Made by a program: the position numbers and the translations under genes. Shown piece by piece: positions 50,236 through 59,651 of a stretch of DNA of 64,000 nt. The notes below the pieces were generated by a model, which made no database searches, was not told where the DNA came from, and worked only from the letters and a program-made list of their open reading frames with translations. This stretch comes from Oscillospiraceae bacterium. Its GTDB lineage: Bacteria; Bacillota; Clostridia; Oscillospirales; Oscillospiraceae. The stretch spans positions 1 to 64,000 of the forward strand of contig JAFXTM010000001.1 of the NCBI GenBank assembly GCA_017535865.1. The letters run 5' to 3'. How positions within the stretch are numbered: the first letter of the stretch is position 1; each line of letters starts with the position of its first letter.

Positions 50236-51156
50236 ATGAACAAGTTCGTCGCCAAGTACGGCCAGATCCTCTGCCCCCTGATCACCCCCTTCGACGCCGC
50301 GCAGGACATCGACTGCGGCGTGTACGCCCAGCTGATCGAGTACCTCGAGGCCAACGACCTCTGCGACAGCTTCATCGTCACCGGCACCACCGGCGAGGCC
50401 TCTCTGCTGACCTTCGACGAGCGCGTCCAGCTCATGAAGACCGCCGTCGCCGCCGCGAAGAGCAAGCCCGTCATCGCGGCCACCGGCTGCGCCTCCACCA
50501 AGGAGACCATCGCCCTGACCAGGGAAGCGGCCAAGCTCGGCATCAAGACCGTCCTGATCGTCTGCCCCTTCTACAACAAGCCCACCCAGGAGGGCCTGTA
50601 TCTGCACTTCAAGGCCATCGCCGAGGCTGTGCCCGAAGTCGACATCATGCTCTACAACATCCCCATCTTCGTCGGTGTGAACCTCGAGGCCGAGACCGTC
50701 GCCCGTCTGGCGGCCTTCCCCAACATCGTCGGCATCAAGGACGAGGCCGGCATCAACCCGACCCAGGTGACCGACTTCTTCCTGGCCACCAAGGACATCG
50801 ACCCCGACTTCGCGATCTTCAACGGCGACGACATCATGCTCCTGCCCACGATCGTCCAGGGCGCGATGGGCATCGTCTCCGGCGGCGCTCACATCTTCGG
50901 CCACGAGATCCGCGCGATCTTCAAGGCTTTCGAGGCCGGCGACAACGCCAAGGCCCGCGAGCTGTTCACCGAGCTCTATCGCTTCTGCAAGACCACCGGT
51001 CAGAACGGCCGCATCCTGCCCAACTCCATCATGCGTCCCGCGATCGAAAAGGTCACCGGCATCAAGCTCGGGCCCGCCCGTCTGCCTCTCGCTCCCGCGA
51101 CTGAGGAAGAGCTGGCTGTTTCCTTCGCCGTGCTGAAGGAGATCGGCAAGATCTGA
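50236..51156 (+). CDS. DHDPS/N-acetylneuraminate lyase-family aldolase 2
   Basis: 306 residues. TGTTGEASLLTFDER, IMLYNIPIFVGV (Tyr), VGIKDEAGINP (Lys). It is the nearest of the three copies in the window to true dihydrodipicolinate synthase (DapA), but sits between another aldolase and a TRAP binding protein. AAGGAG 9 nt before the ATG at 50236. Confidence 0.9.
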   Translation: MNKFVAKYGQILCPLITPFDAAQDIDCGVYAQLIEYLEANDLCDSFIVTGTTGEASLLTFDERVQLMKTAVAAAKSKPVIAATGCASTKETIALTREAAKLGIKTVLIVCPFYNKPTQEGLYLHFKAIAEAVPEVDIMLYNIPIFVGVNLEAETVARLAAFPNIVGIKDEAGINPTQVTDFFLATKDIDPDFAIFNGDDIMLLPTIVQGAMGIVSGGAHIFGHEIRAIFKAFEAGDNAKARELFTELYRFCKTTGQNGRILPNSIMRPAIEKVTGIKLGPARLPLAPATEEELAVSFAVLKEIGKI

Positions 51157-51203
51157 TCCAATCGTATCCGCTTCTCTTTTAACAATCTTGTGGAGGTTCT
51201 GTC

Positions 51204-52196
51204 ATGAGAAAAATCCTCGCTATTGCTCTGGCGCTGATCCTGGTCCTCAGTCTCTGTGCGACCTCTTTCGCCGCCGACAAAAAGATCGTCATCAAGCTTG
51301 CCGACGTGCAGGCTGAGAACGACGTCGAGACCCAGTTCGAGTACAAATTTGCCGAGCTTGTCGCGGAGAAGAGCGGCGGCCGCATCGAGGTTCAGGTCTT
51401 CCCCGCCGGTCAGATGGGCGAGATGGCCGACATTCTGCAGTCCGTACAGCTCGGCTCCATCCAGATGACCCGCACCAACCCCTCCTGGCTGGCTGACGCC
51501 GGCGCCGGTTCTTTCAACCTGCTTGCGCTTCCCTTCATTTTCAAGGATCTCGAGAGTGCCAACAAGGTCCTGGAGAGTGAAGTCGGCCAGGGCATGCTGG
51601 ATGAGATCACCGAGAAGGAAATCTCCCTCAAGGGCCTGGGTTATCTTGAGCCCTCCGGCCGCTACTTCTTCTTCAAGACCAAGGAGGTCTCCAGCCTTGC
51701 CGATATCCAGAACCTGAAGATCCGTGTGCAGACCAACCAGCTGGCCACCAGCATGGTCGAGCATCTGGGCGCCTCCGCAACCCCGATCTCCTACAACGAA
51801 CTGTACAGCTCGCTTCAGACCGGTATCGTCGACGGTGCGGACAACCCGCTCAAGGGCATCCTGAACATGAGCTTCTATGAAGTGGGTACCTATGTCCTCG
51901 ACATGGCCCATCAGTATGAGGCGAGCGTCATCGTCATCAACGACAGCTTCTTCAACGGCCTCAGCGAGGAGGATCAGCAGATCATCCAGGAGGCCATGGA
52001 CGAAGGCGCCGCTTACTACAAAGAGATCGCCGAGGCGGCTCTCGACGGCTACAAGAGCGCTCTTGAGGAAAAGGGCATGGTCTTCGTGACGCCCGACAAC
52101 CCGCAGGAGTGGATCGACGCCGTCTCCCCGATGTACGCCGACTTCTCTGCCGGCTATGAGGATATCATCCAGCAGATCGTCGATCTGCAGAACTGA
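51204..52196 (+). CDS. dctP: TRAP transporter solute-binding protein (system 4)
   Basis: 330 residues with signal peptide about 1-22 (ILAIALALILVLSLCATSFAA). DctP family: PAGQMGEMADILQSVQLGSIQM, Arg in LKIRVQTNQL, SSLQTGIVDGADNPL. The LQTGIVDGADN wording resembles binding proteins for sugar acids such as glucuronate/2,3-diketogulonate. GTGGAGG RBS. Operon with two aldolases. Confidence 0.94.
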   Translation: MRKILAIALALILVLSLCATSFAADKKIVIKLADVQAENDVETQFEYKFAELVAEKSGGRIEVQVFPAGQMGEMADILQSVQLGSIQMTRTNPSWLADAGAGSFNLLALPFIFKDLESANKVLESEVGQGMLDEITEKEISLKGLGYLEPSGRYFFFKTKEVSSLADIQNLKIRVQTNQLATSMVEHLGASATPISYNELYSSLQTGIVDGADNPLKGILNMSFYEVGTYVLDMAHQYEASVIVINDSFFNGLSEEDQQIIQEAMDEGAAYYKEIAEAALDGYKSALEEKGMVFVTPDNPQEWIDAVSPMYADFSAGYEDIIQQIVDLQN

Positions 52197-52218
52197 GCCG
52201 ATTCATGCCCTAACGAAC

Positions 52219-52254
52219 AGAATGAGCCAGAACCTATGGGCTCTGGCTCATTCT
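52219..52254 (+). promoter_or_regulatory. dctP-dctQ intergenic hairpin (system 4)
   Basis: 13-bp stem AGAATGAGCCAGA/TCTGGCTCATTCT with a ten-base loop, followed by the dctQ RBS AAAGGAG. Confidence 0.72.
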
Positions 52255-52268
52255 AAAGGAGACCGACC

Positions 52269-52769
52269 ATGAATACCAAGGCCGAAAAAAGCGGCGTCTT
52301 CGGCAGCTTGACCGAGCTTCTGTATAAGGCGATCGAGCTGGTCGGGATGCTGTGCCTGTCCGGACAGGTCATCATAATCGCCTATGCGGTCGTGATGCGC
52401 TATATCTTTAATAAATCCCCCTCCTGGGCGGAGGAAATCTCCCGGATTCTGATGATCTGGATGTCCCTGCTGACGATCAGCCTGGCCGTCAAAGACGACA
52501 CCCATGTGCGGATCTCCTTTCTGGACAAGCTCTTTCCCGGAAAGGCCCGGCTGGTCCGCGACAGCTTTTATTCTCTAATCAATATCGTTTTCAGCGGCAT
52601 GCTGTTCTGGAAAGGGCTGGCCCTGGCCAAGCAGGCCTCGCGGACCAAACTTCCCGGCAGCGGCCTACCTTCCAGCGTCCTTTACGCGTCTATCTGCGTC
52701 GGCGGGCTGTTTATGCTGATTATGCTGATCTATAAACTGGGGGAAAGACTATGGCAACGGAAACAATAG
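52269..52769 (+). CDS. dctQ: TRAP transporter small permease (system 4)
   Basis: 166 residues, four helices; AVVMRYIFNKSPSWAEEISRILMIWMSLLTISLAV is typical. Overlaps dctM by 19 bp. Confidence 0.92.
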   Translation: MNTKAEKSGVFGSLTELLYKAIELVGMLCLSGQVIIIAYAVVMRYIFNKSPSWAEEISRILMIWMSLLTISLAVKDDTHVRISFLDKLFPGKARLVRDSFYSLINIVFSGMLFWKGLALAKQASRTKLPGSGLPSSVLYASICVGGLFMLIMLIYKLGERLWQRKQ

Positions 52770-54046
52770 CTACCCTCATTTTACTTGGGACCTTTTTCGT
52801 CCTGATTTTTCTCGGCAATCATATTCTTTTCTCCATCGGCATCTCCACCGCGCTGACGCTTCTCTATCTGCAGGTCCCGCTTCAGACCGTGGCGCAACAG
52901 GCGGTGAAAGGCCTTAACTCCTTTTCCCTGATGGCCGTCCCCTTTTTCATCTTCATGGGGGACATCATGGCTGCCGGTAAGATTACAGACAAGCTTGTCA
53001 ATCTGGCCAACGCGCTGGTCGGCTGGATGCGAGGCGGCATGGCCATGGTCAACGTCCTCGGCTCTATGTTCTTCGGTGGGATCTCCGGCTCTCCGACGGC
53101 CGACGTGGCCTCGCTCGGTCCCATCGAGCTGGAGATGATGGACAGGAGCGGCTACGACAAGGACTTTTCCACCGGGCTAACGATGTCCAGCGCCATTCAG
53201 GGCCTGCTGATCCCGCCCAGCCACAACATGGTCATCTACTGCATGGCGGCCGGCGGCGTGTCCGTCGGGCAAATGTTTATGGGCGGATTGATTCCTGGGG
53301 TTGTGCTCGGGATCACTTTGATGGTATACTCCTATATAGTGGCGATGAAACGCGGTTACCCGAAAGGGGATCGCTTTTCCGGCAAGGAGGCTTTGAAGGC
53401 CTTCCTGGACGGCATATGGGGGACTATGACCATCCTCATCGTGGTGGTCGGCGTCGTGGCCGGCGTCTTCACAGCGACGGAGTCCGCCGCCATTGCCTGC
53501 GTCTACTCGCTGATCGTGGTCCTCTTCGTATACAGGACCGTCCGTTTCCGCGATCTCCCCGGCATTCTGAAAAAAAGTCTGAAAACACTGGCCATTGTCA
53601 TGGGGCTGATCGGTGTTTCCTCGGCTTTCGGCTGGGTCGTTTCCTATCTGCGCATCCCGGTCAAGCTCACGAACTTTCTGCTCAGCATCTCCCACAGCAA
53701 GGTCGTGCTGCTCCTGTTGATAAACATCCTGCTCCTGATCATGGGCGCGCTGATGGATATGATCTGCAGCATTCTGATCATCACCCCGATCATTCTGCCG
53801 GTCGTCGCCGCTGTCGGCGTTACCCCGCTCCAGCTCGGCGTCATCATGATCTTCAACCTCGGCATCGGCCTCATGACACCGCCCTTCGGGGTGCTGCTCT
53901 ATGTATGCAGAGCGATCAGCGGCCGCTCCGTTGAGCAGCTGACAAAGGCGAGCATACCGTTTTATATTGTTCTGATCACAGCCCTGCTGCTGATCACCTT
54001 TGTGCCCGGTTTCTCCACGTTCCTGCCGGGGCTGCTGTATTCGTGA
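52751..54046 (+). CDS. dctM: TRAP transporter large permease (system 4)
   Basis: 431 residues. LMAVPFFIFMGDIMAAGKIT, FGGISGSPTADVASLGPIE, SAIQGLLIPPSHNMVIYC, FTATESAAIACVYS, GLMTPPFGVLLYV. The codon use here is less GC-rich than in the surrounding genes. Overlaps the FAD gene by GTGA. Confidence 0.95.
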   Translation: MATETIATLILLGTFFVLIFLGNHILFSIGISTALTLLYLQVPLQTVAQQAVKGLNSFSLMAVPFFIFMGDIMAAGKITDKLVNLANALVGWMRGGMAMVNVLGSMFFGGISGSPTADVASLGPIELEMMDRSGYDKDFSTGLTMSSAIQGLLIPPSHNMVIYCMAAGGVSVGQMFMGGLIPGVVLGITLMVYSYIVAMKRGYPKGDRFSGKEALKAFLDGIWGTMTILIVVVGVVAGVFTATESAAIACVYSLIVVLFVYRTVRFRDLPGILKKSLKTLAIVMGLIGVSSAFGWVVSYLRIPVKLTNFLLSISHSKVVLLLLINILLLIMGALMDMICSILIITPIILPVVAAVGVTPLQLGVIMIFNLGIGLMTPPFGVLLYVCRAISGRSVEQLTKASIPFYIVLITALLLITFVPGFSTFLPGLLYS

Positions 54047-55401
54047 GGTGCGCCTTGAAGCAAAGCCCGGAAAGGAAGCTCTCTTCCATTACCAAAAACT
54101 ATGATGTCGTTGTCATCGGCGGCGGGATCGCGGGCGTTATGGCCGCCTGCGCGGCGGCTGACGCCGGCGGCGCGGTCCTGCTCGCGGAGGGCGGCTCCGT
54201 GCTCGGCGGCGTCGTCACCCAGGGCCCGCTCGAGGCGATGATGACCCAGTCCGACATGGAGCGCAAGGTCATCGCGGGGCTCGCGGACGAGCTTCTCGAG
54301 GGTCTGGCCGCGTCCGGCTCGGCAAAGAGCGTGGAGGATACGACGGGTTATTGCAGTCGGATCGTCCTCTACGACCCCGAGTGGATGAAGCAGGCGCTCG
54401 CGGACATGCTCAGCCGGAGAGGCGCGGCGTATCTGCTCGACACCGTCGTGTACGGAGCAGAAAGGAGCGGCGATACCCTCACCGGCATCCGCCTGCAAGC
54501 GCGAAACGCCTCGTTTTCCGTCTCAGGAAAGGCTTTTGTGGACTGCAGCGGCAGCGGAACGCTGGCGCGTCTATCCGGGAATGACGTCCTGCTGGGCGAC
54601 GACACCGGCTGCTGCCAGCCTGTGACGATGCTCTCCCGCTGGGGCGGCGTGGACCGCGAGGCGCTGCGCGCCTATGTGCGCGAGCACCGCGAAGACTTCA
54701 AATGCTTTCTGTCTGCGCTGGATCTGGATGCGGAGTATCTGCATCTCTGGGGCTTTACCGGCGCTCTGCGCGAGGGCTGGGAGTCCGGCGCGCTGAGCCT
54801 TTACCGGGAAGAGCTCCATATGATGGAGCTCCTCTCGGACGGCGAGGTCGTAGTGAACTACTCCCGAGTCAACGCGGATCCTTCGGATCCCTTTTCCATG
54901 AGCCACGCGCAGCTCCTCTGCTCCCGCCAGGTCTATGAGCTCTTCGCCTGGTTTCGGGAGACGATCCCCGCGTTCCGCCATGCGACCGTGCTCCAGTCCG
55001 GTTATGTCGGCGTCCGGGAAAGCGGACGCATCCGTGCCCGCCGCATCCTTGAGCGTCAGGATATTCTGAACGCCCGGGACGACGGTACGAGCGTGGCCAT
55101 GGGCGCTTTCCCCATTGATATCCACCGTCCGGGCAGCGGGATGCGCTTCGAGCGGGTCCTGAAGGGCTATTGTATCCCCGCAGGGGCCCTCATGGCGGAT
55201 GGGACCAACAATCTTTTCGCGGGGGGCCGTTGCATCGGCTCGACATTTGAGGCCAACGGTTCCTGCCGCATCTCACTAACCTGTGCCGCCACCGGTCAGG
55301 CGTCCGGCGTCATGGCCGCTCTGTACGCGCGCGATCCGGATGCCTGGTCCGTCGAGGCGGTACGGCAGGAGTTGCGCAGGCAAAACGCCGTGATCGTCTG
55401 A
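54043..55401 (+). CDS. FAD-dependent oxidoreductase (FAD_oxidored type)
   Basis: 452 residues. FAD site VVVIGGGIAGVMAACAAADAGG (about 20-41), FVDCSGSGTLARLSG, and the family's C-terminal NLFAGGRCIGSTFEANGSCRI. No signal peptide. Starts with GTG 54043 overlapping dctM; TTG at 54055 after GAGGTG is an alternative. Such flavoproteins often oxidise sugar or keto acids beside TRAP/TTT transporters; electron acceptor unknown. Confidence 0.85.
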   Translation: MRCALKQSPERKLSSITKNYDVVVIGGGIAGVMAACAAADAGGAVLLAEGGSVLGGVVTQGPLEAMMTQSDMERKVIAGLADELLEGLAASGSAKSVEDTTGYCSRIVLYDPEWMKQALADMLSRRGAAYLLDTVVYGAERSGDTLTGIRLQARNASFSVSGKAFVDCSGSGTLARLSGNDVLLGDDTGCCQPVTMLSRWGGVDREALRAYVREHREDFKCFLSALDLDAEYLHLWGFTGALREGWESGALSLYREELHMMELLSDGEVVVNYSRVNADPSDPFSMSHAQLLCSRQVYELFAWFRETIPAFRHATVLQSGYVGVRESGRIRARRILERQDILNARDDGTSVAMGAFPIDIHRPGSGMRFERVLKGYCIPAGALMADGTNNLFAGGRCIGSTFEANGSCRISLTCAATGQASGVMAALYARDPDAWSVEAVRQELRRQNAVIV

Positions 55402-55470
55402 ACTTTCTCTTTCTACGTAAGTAGGCTGCCATTCAGGCTGCTTAAAAAATTAAAAAACGGAGGAACAACC

Positions 55471-56442
55471 ATGAAAAAGCTTCTGGCAATCGTCCTGGCA
55501 CTGGTCCTGACCCTCGGCCTGTGCGCCACGGCCTTCGCGGCCGATGAGCCGGCCGTCAAGTTCGACCACGACATCACCATGATCGTCCCCTGGTCCGCCG
55601 GCGGCGGCACCGACAACGTGGCCCGCAAGCTCGTTGAGAACGCCGAGAAGTATCTGGGCGTGAAGATCAACGTCGAGAACATCACCGGCGGTTCCGGCGC
55701 GGTCGGCCTGGCCGAGGTCCTGACGGCCGAGCCCGACGGCTACACCCTCGCCGTTCTCCCCGTGGAGCTCTCCTTCCTCAAGGAGCAGGGCGTGTATCCC
55801 TTTGACTTCAGCGATTTCACCATGATCTGCAACGCCAACTCCGACCCCGCCGCCCTGACTGTCGCCGCGAACTCCGAGTTCCAGACGGTCGCCGACCTCG
55901 TCGAGTATGCCAAGGCCAACCCGGGCGCGCTGCGTATCGGCCACTCCGGCACCGGCTTCCTGTGGCACCTGGCCGGCGGTCTGTTTGAGGACGCCGCAGG
56001 CATCGAGGTCACCTATGTCCCCTATGACGGCTCCGCCACCGGCAACGCCGCCCTGCTCGGCGGCGACATCGACGCCGTCACCTACTCCGGCGCTGAGGAA
56101 GTCGCTCTCGAGGCTTCCGGCGACCTCCGCGTCCTCGCCACGTTCTCCGACGAGCGCATGGACATCTTCACCCACGAGGTCCCGACCCTGAAGGAAGAGG
56201 GCTATGACGTCACCCTGTCCACCTTCCGCGGCATCGGCGGCCCCGCCGGCATGGATCCCGAAGTCGTCGCCGTCCTGAGCGAGGCCTTCGGCCAGATGGC
56301 CCAGGAGCCCAGCTTCGTCGAGGCGATGGCCAACATGGGTCTCGGCATCCTCTATCTGGATACCCCCGAGTATCAGGCTCTCTGCGACGCGACTGCCGCC
56401 GACATGAAGATGGTCTGCGAGAAGCTCGGTCTGTCCCAGTAA
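55471..56442 (+). CDS. tctC: Tripartite tricarboxylate transporter binding protein (TctC/Bug)
   Basis: 323 residues, signal peptide about 1-23 (LLAIVLALVLTLGLCATAFAA). Bug fold: ITMIVPWSAGGGTDNVARKLVE, TGGSGAVGLAEVL, IGHSGTGFLWHLAG, YVPYDGSATGNAALLGGDIDAV, RGIGGPAGMDPEVVAVL. Captures a carboxylate ligand for TctBA. AAACGGAGGAACAACC RBS. Confidence 0.94.
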   Translation: MKKLLAIVLALVLTLGLCATAFAADEPAVKFDHDITMIVPWSAGGGTDNVARKLVENAEKYLGVKINVENITGGSGAVGLAEVLTAEPDGYTLAVLPVELSFLKEQGVYPFDFSDFTMICNANSDPAALTVAANSEFQTVADLVEYAKANPGALRIGHSGTGFLWHLAGGLFEDAAGIEVTYVPYDGSATGNAALLGGDIDAVTYSGAEEVALEASGDLRVLATFSDERMDIFTHEVPTLKEEGYDVTLSTFRGIGGPAGMDPEVVAVLSEAFGQMAQEPSFVEAMANMGLGILYLDTPEYQALCDATAADMKMVCEKLGLSQ

Positions 56443-56477
56443 TCACTCTCAAAGTAAACGCCAATTAATTGAAAGCA

Positions 56478-56518
56478 CGGCTCCTGCTGCGGTCTTTGCC
56501 GGATCGGAGCAGGAGCCG
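56478..56518 (+). promoter_or_regulatory. tctC-tctB intergenic hairpin
   Basis: Outer stem CGGCTCCTGCT/AGCAGGAGCCG with a longer loop that can pair further. Sits like the dctP-dctQ hairpins. Confidence 0.68.
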
Positions 56519-56548
56519 CTGCTGCTTTCTGCGAAAGGAGCCTTCCCT

Positions 56549-57028
56549 TTGAAGAATCGAAAGATCAATTGGGCGGACATCTGTGTTTCGCTTGTGCTCT
56601 ACGGGCTTTCTGTCTTTGTCTTCGTATACAGCGCCGGCTTCAAAAAGACCTTGGACCGTTCGCTGAATCCCTCGGTCTGGCCGCGCATCATCTGCGTGCT
56701 GCTCTGCCTCATGGCGACGATCCAACTGGTCAACGCCCTGCGCGGCAAGGTCACGATCAATACCAGCTTTTCCAACTTCTGGCGGGTCCTGGTCGCCATG
56801 GCGATGCTCATCGCCTATGCGCTGCTGCTGAAAAAGATCGGCTTTATCATCTGCTCTCTGGTGCTCATGATCGGCCTGCTGCTGCTCTTCGACGTCAAGA
56901 AGAAGTGGATCTATGTCGTTTTGCCCGTCGTCACGATCGCTCTTGTGTATTACCTCTTCAAGAACATGCTGCGCGTGCCGCTGCCCAAGGGGATACTCAA
57001 GAACGTGAAGTTCCTCAAATTCCTGTAA
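56549..57028 (+). CDS. tctB: Tripartite tricarboxylate transporter small subunit
   Basis: 159 residues, four predicted helices (about 9-28, 48-67, 78-108, 115-140). TTG start after GAAAGGAG, 9 nt spacing; no ATG fits. Placed between tctC and tctA as usual. Confidence 0.88.
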   Translation: MKNRKINWADICVSLVLYGLSVFVFVYSAGFKKTLDRSLNPSVWPRIICVLLCLMATIQLVNALRGKVTINTSFSNFWRVLVAMAMLIAYALLLKKIGFIICSLVLMIGLLLLFDVKKKWIYVVLPVVTIALVYYLFKNMLRVPLPKGILKNVKFLKFL

Positions 57029-57040
57029 GGAGGGCGGAAC

Positions 57041-58600
57041 ATGCAGTATTTATTGAACGGCTTCGGAAACCTGATCACCAATGGGGGCTGGCTGTATCTG
57101 ATGGGCGGCGTCATCGCCGGCATCGTCATCGGCTCCCTGCCCGGCCTGACCGGCACCATGGGCATGACCCTGCTGCTCCCCTTCACCTATAAGCTGGACG
57201 CCTCCGTTGGCCTGGCGCTGCTGATCGGCATTTTCGCCGGCGCCATCTACGGCGGCTCCATCTCCGCCATCCTGCTGCGCACACCCGGCACTCCGGCCGC
57301 CGGCGCCACGCTGCTGGACGGCTTTCCCATGGCCAAGCGGGGCGAGGCCGGCCGCGCGCTGGCGACCGCGACGATCGCGTCCGCTCTCGGCGGCCTGATC
57401 GGCGCTTTGATTCTGACCTTCCTCGCGCCGCAGATCGCCAAGATCGCTCTGAAATTCGGCGCGCCTGAATACATTTGGCTCGCCGTCTACGGTCTGACGA
57501 TGATCAGCTTTGTCTCCGGCAAGTCCCTGGTCAAGGGCTATATCTGCGGTCTGATCGGCCTGCTGCTTGCCACGATCGGCATCGATCCGATCAGCGGTTC
57601 CATGCGCTTTACCTTCAATCAGATCAATCTTCTCAACGGCGTTTCCCTGCAGGCGGTGCTGATCGGGCTCTTCGCCATCTCCCAGGCGCTCAGCAGCGTC
57701 GAGGAGTATGACATCCCGCAGGCGAAGCAGCTGAAGATCAGCCGCGTCGGCATCTCCGCCAAGGATTTCTTCACCATCCTGCCGCATGTGATCAAGTCCG
57801 CGCTGATCGGCACCTTCGTCGGCGCCGTCCCCGGGACCGGCACCGACATCGCCGCCTTCCTCTCCTACGGCGAGGCCAAGCGCGCGAGCAAGCATCCCGA
57901 GGAATTCGGCAAGGGCGCCATCGAGGGCATCGCCGCGCCCGAGGCCGGCAACAACGCCTGCGTCAACGGCGCGCTGATCCCGATGTTCACCCTGGGCATC
58001 CCCGGCGAGGCGGGCACCGCGGTCCTGCTGGGCGGCCTGATGGTGCTGGGCCTGACGCCCGGCCCGCTGCTGTTCCGCGACAATCCGCAGACCATCTACA
58101 CGGTTTTCGCCGCGACCATCAGCTCCAACCTCTTCATCATCGTGCTCGGCCTTGTGTGCGCGCGGCTTTTCGCCAAGGTCCTGTCATTGCCGAAGAACCT
58201 GATCACCGCGATCATCTTCGTCCTCGCGCTGACCGGCTCCTTCGCCATGCGCAACAACGTCTTTGACGTGGCCACCACGGTCGTCGCCGGCATCCTCGGC
58301 TACTTCATGACCAAGGCGGACTACCCCGTGGCTCCGGTCCTGCTCGGTCTGATCCTCGGGCCGACGGTCGAGCAGAACCTCTCGCGCACGCTGCTGATCT
58401 CCAACGGCCGCTACAGCATCCTCTTCACACGTCCGATCTCCATCCTCTTCATCGTCATCATCGTCCTCACCATGTTCTCCAACCTCCGCAAGAAGAAGAG
58501 CAAGAGCGACGCCATCGCGGACGAGGTCGCCGCCGAGGTCGCCGAGATCGAGCAGGAGGCCGCCGCCGAGGCCGTGTCCGGGCAGCCGACGCAGGAATAA
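57041..58600 (+). CDS. tctA: Tripartite tricarboxylate transporter large subunit
   Basis: 519 residues, about 12 helices. GLPGLTGTMGMTLLLPFTY appears as GSLPGLTGTMG, then AIYGGSISAILLRTPGTPAAGATLLDGFPMAKRGEAGRAL and the second repeat GAVPGTGTDIAAFLSYGEAKR, PEAGNNACVNGALIPMFTLGIPGEAGTAVLLGGL. Charged C-terminal tail. RBS AAGGAGG. Confidence 0.95.
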   Translation: MQYLLNGFGNLITNGGWLYLMGGVIAGIVIGSLPGLTGTMGMTLLLPFTYKLDASVGLALLIGIFAGAIYGGSISAILLRTPGTPAAGATLLDGFPMAKRGEAGRALATATIASALGGLIGALILTFLAPQIAKIALKFGAPEYIWLAVYGLTMISFVSGKSLVKGYICGLIGLLLATIGIDPISGSMRFTFNQINLLNGVSLQAVLIGLFAISQALSSVEEYDIPQAKQLKISRVGISAKDFFTILPHVIKSALIGTFVGAVPGTGTDIAAFLSYGEAKRASKHPEEFGKGAIEGIAAPEAGNNACVNGALIPMFTLGIPGEAGTAVLLGGLMVLGLTPGPLLFRDNPQTIYTVFAATISSNLFIIVLGLVCARLFAKVLSLPKNLITAIIFVLALTGSFAMRNNVFDVATTVVAGILGYFMTKADYPVAPVLLGLILGPTVEQNLSRTLLISNGRYSILFTRPISILFIVIIVLTMFSNLRKKKSKSDAIADEVAAEVAEIEQEAAAEAVSGQPTQE

Positions 58601-58613
58601 AGGAGGTACGCAT

Positions 58614-59645
58614 ATGAAAGCTGCTGTTGTCACCTCTCTGGGCAAGCTTGAGGTCCTCGAGCTGCCCATGCCGGAGCTGGGCGAGTACGACGTACTGGTC
58701 AGGATCAGCTACGGCTCCACCTGCGCCGGGACGGACATCCACCTGATGGACGGTCTGCACCCCTATCCCATTCCCTTCCCCACGGTGCTCGGCCACGAGA
58801 GCGTCGGCCGCGTTGTCGAGGTGGGGAGCAAGGTCCGCAATTTCCGCGTCGGCGATCTGATCAGCCGCGTGGGCTATCCCGTCCGCCCGGAGCTCGGGCT
58901 CTACAGCAGCTGGGGCGGCTTCGCCGAGTACGGCGTGGCGAAGGACCACTGGCAGATGCGGCGGGACGGCCTGCCCGAGGCGGAGTGGACCAAGTCCCGC
59001 GTGAACCAGATCATCCACCCCGCCATCGACGAGAAGACCGCGCCCATGATCATCACCTGGCGCGAGACCCTGTCCTACGACCGGCGCATCGGCGTCGGCC
59101 CCGGGACGCGCGTCCTGCTCGTGGGCTCCGGCGCGAACGCTCTCGCCCACGCCGCCAACTGCTGCAACCTCGGTGCGGACGTCACGGCGGTCGGCAGTCT
59201 CAAGCGGCAGGCGAGCTTCGAAGCCCTGCCGATCCGCGGCTACTACAACTACCGCGAGGAGGGCCTGGCCGGGCGGCTGATGGAAGAGCGGCACGGCGAG
59301 CCCTTCGACCTGCTGCTCGACGGCGTCGGCGCCAGCGACAACGTCAACGCCCTCCTGCCCCTGCTGAAGAAGGACGGGACGCTCGGCGTCTACGGCTGGA
59401 ACGGCCGGCGCAGCTACGCGCTCAACCCCTTCAACGCCGCCCACAGCTTCCGGCTGTACTCCGACGGTTACGACGAGGAGGAGAGCCACGCTGAGGTGCA
59501 GTCCCTGATCCTGCAGGGCAAGCTCAAAGCCGGACTCTGGTACGACATGGACAGGCCCGTCCCCCTCGACCGGATCACCGAAGCCTACGACAGCCTCCGG
59601 AAGCATGAGGCGCTCAAATATCTGATCAAATTGAACAAGGAGTAA
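58614..59645 (+). CDS. Zinc-type alcohol dehydrogenase
   Basis: 343 residues, MDR family. Catalytic zinc residues Cys in GSTCAGTDIH and His in LGHESVGRV; Rossmann motif VLLVGSGANALAHAA. The four-Cys structural zinc lobe is missing, as in several sorbitol/threonine-type relatives. 13 nt after tctA, RBS AAAGGAGG. Oxidises a hydroxyl of the imported compound (inference). Confidence 0.88.
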   Translation: MKAAVVTSLGKLEVLELPMPELGEYDVLVRISYGSTCAGTDIHLMDGLHPYPIPFPTVLGHESVGRVVEVGSKVRNFRVGDLISRVGYPVRPELGLYSSWGGFAEYGVAKDHWQMRRDGLPEAEWTKSRVNQIIHPAIDEKTAPMIITWRETLSYDRRIGVGPGTRVLLVGSGANALAHAANCCNLGADVTAVGSLKRQASFEALPIRGYYNYREEGLAGRLMEERHGEPFDLLLDGVGASDNVNALLPLLKKDGTLGVYGWNGRRSYALNPFNAAHSFRLYSDGYDEEESHAEVQSLILQGKLKAGLWYDMDRPVPLDRITEAYDSLRKHEALKYLIKLNKE

Positions 59646-59651
59646 CAAGCC

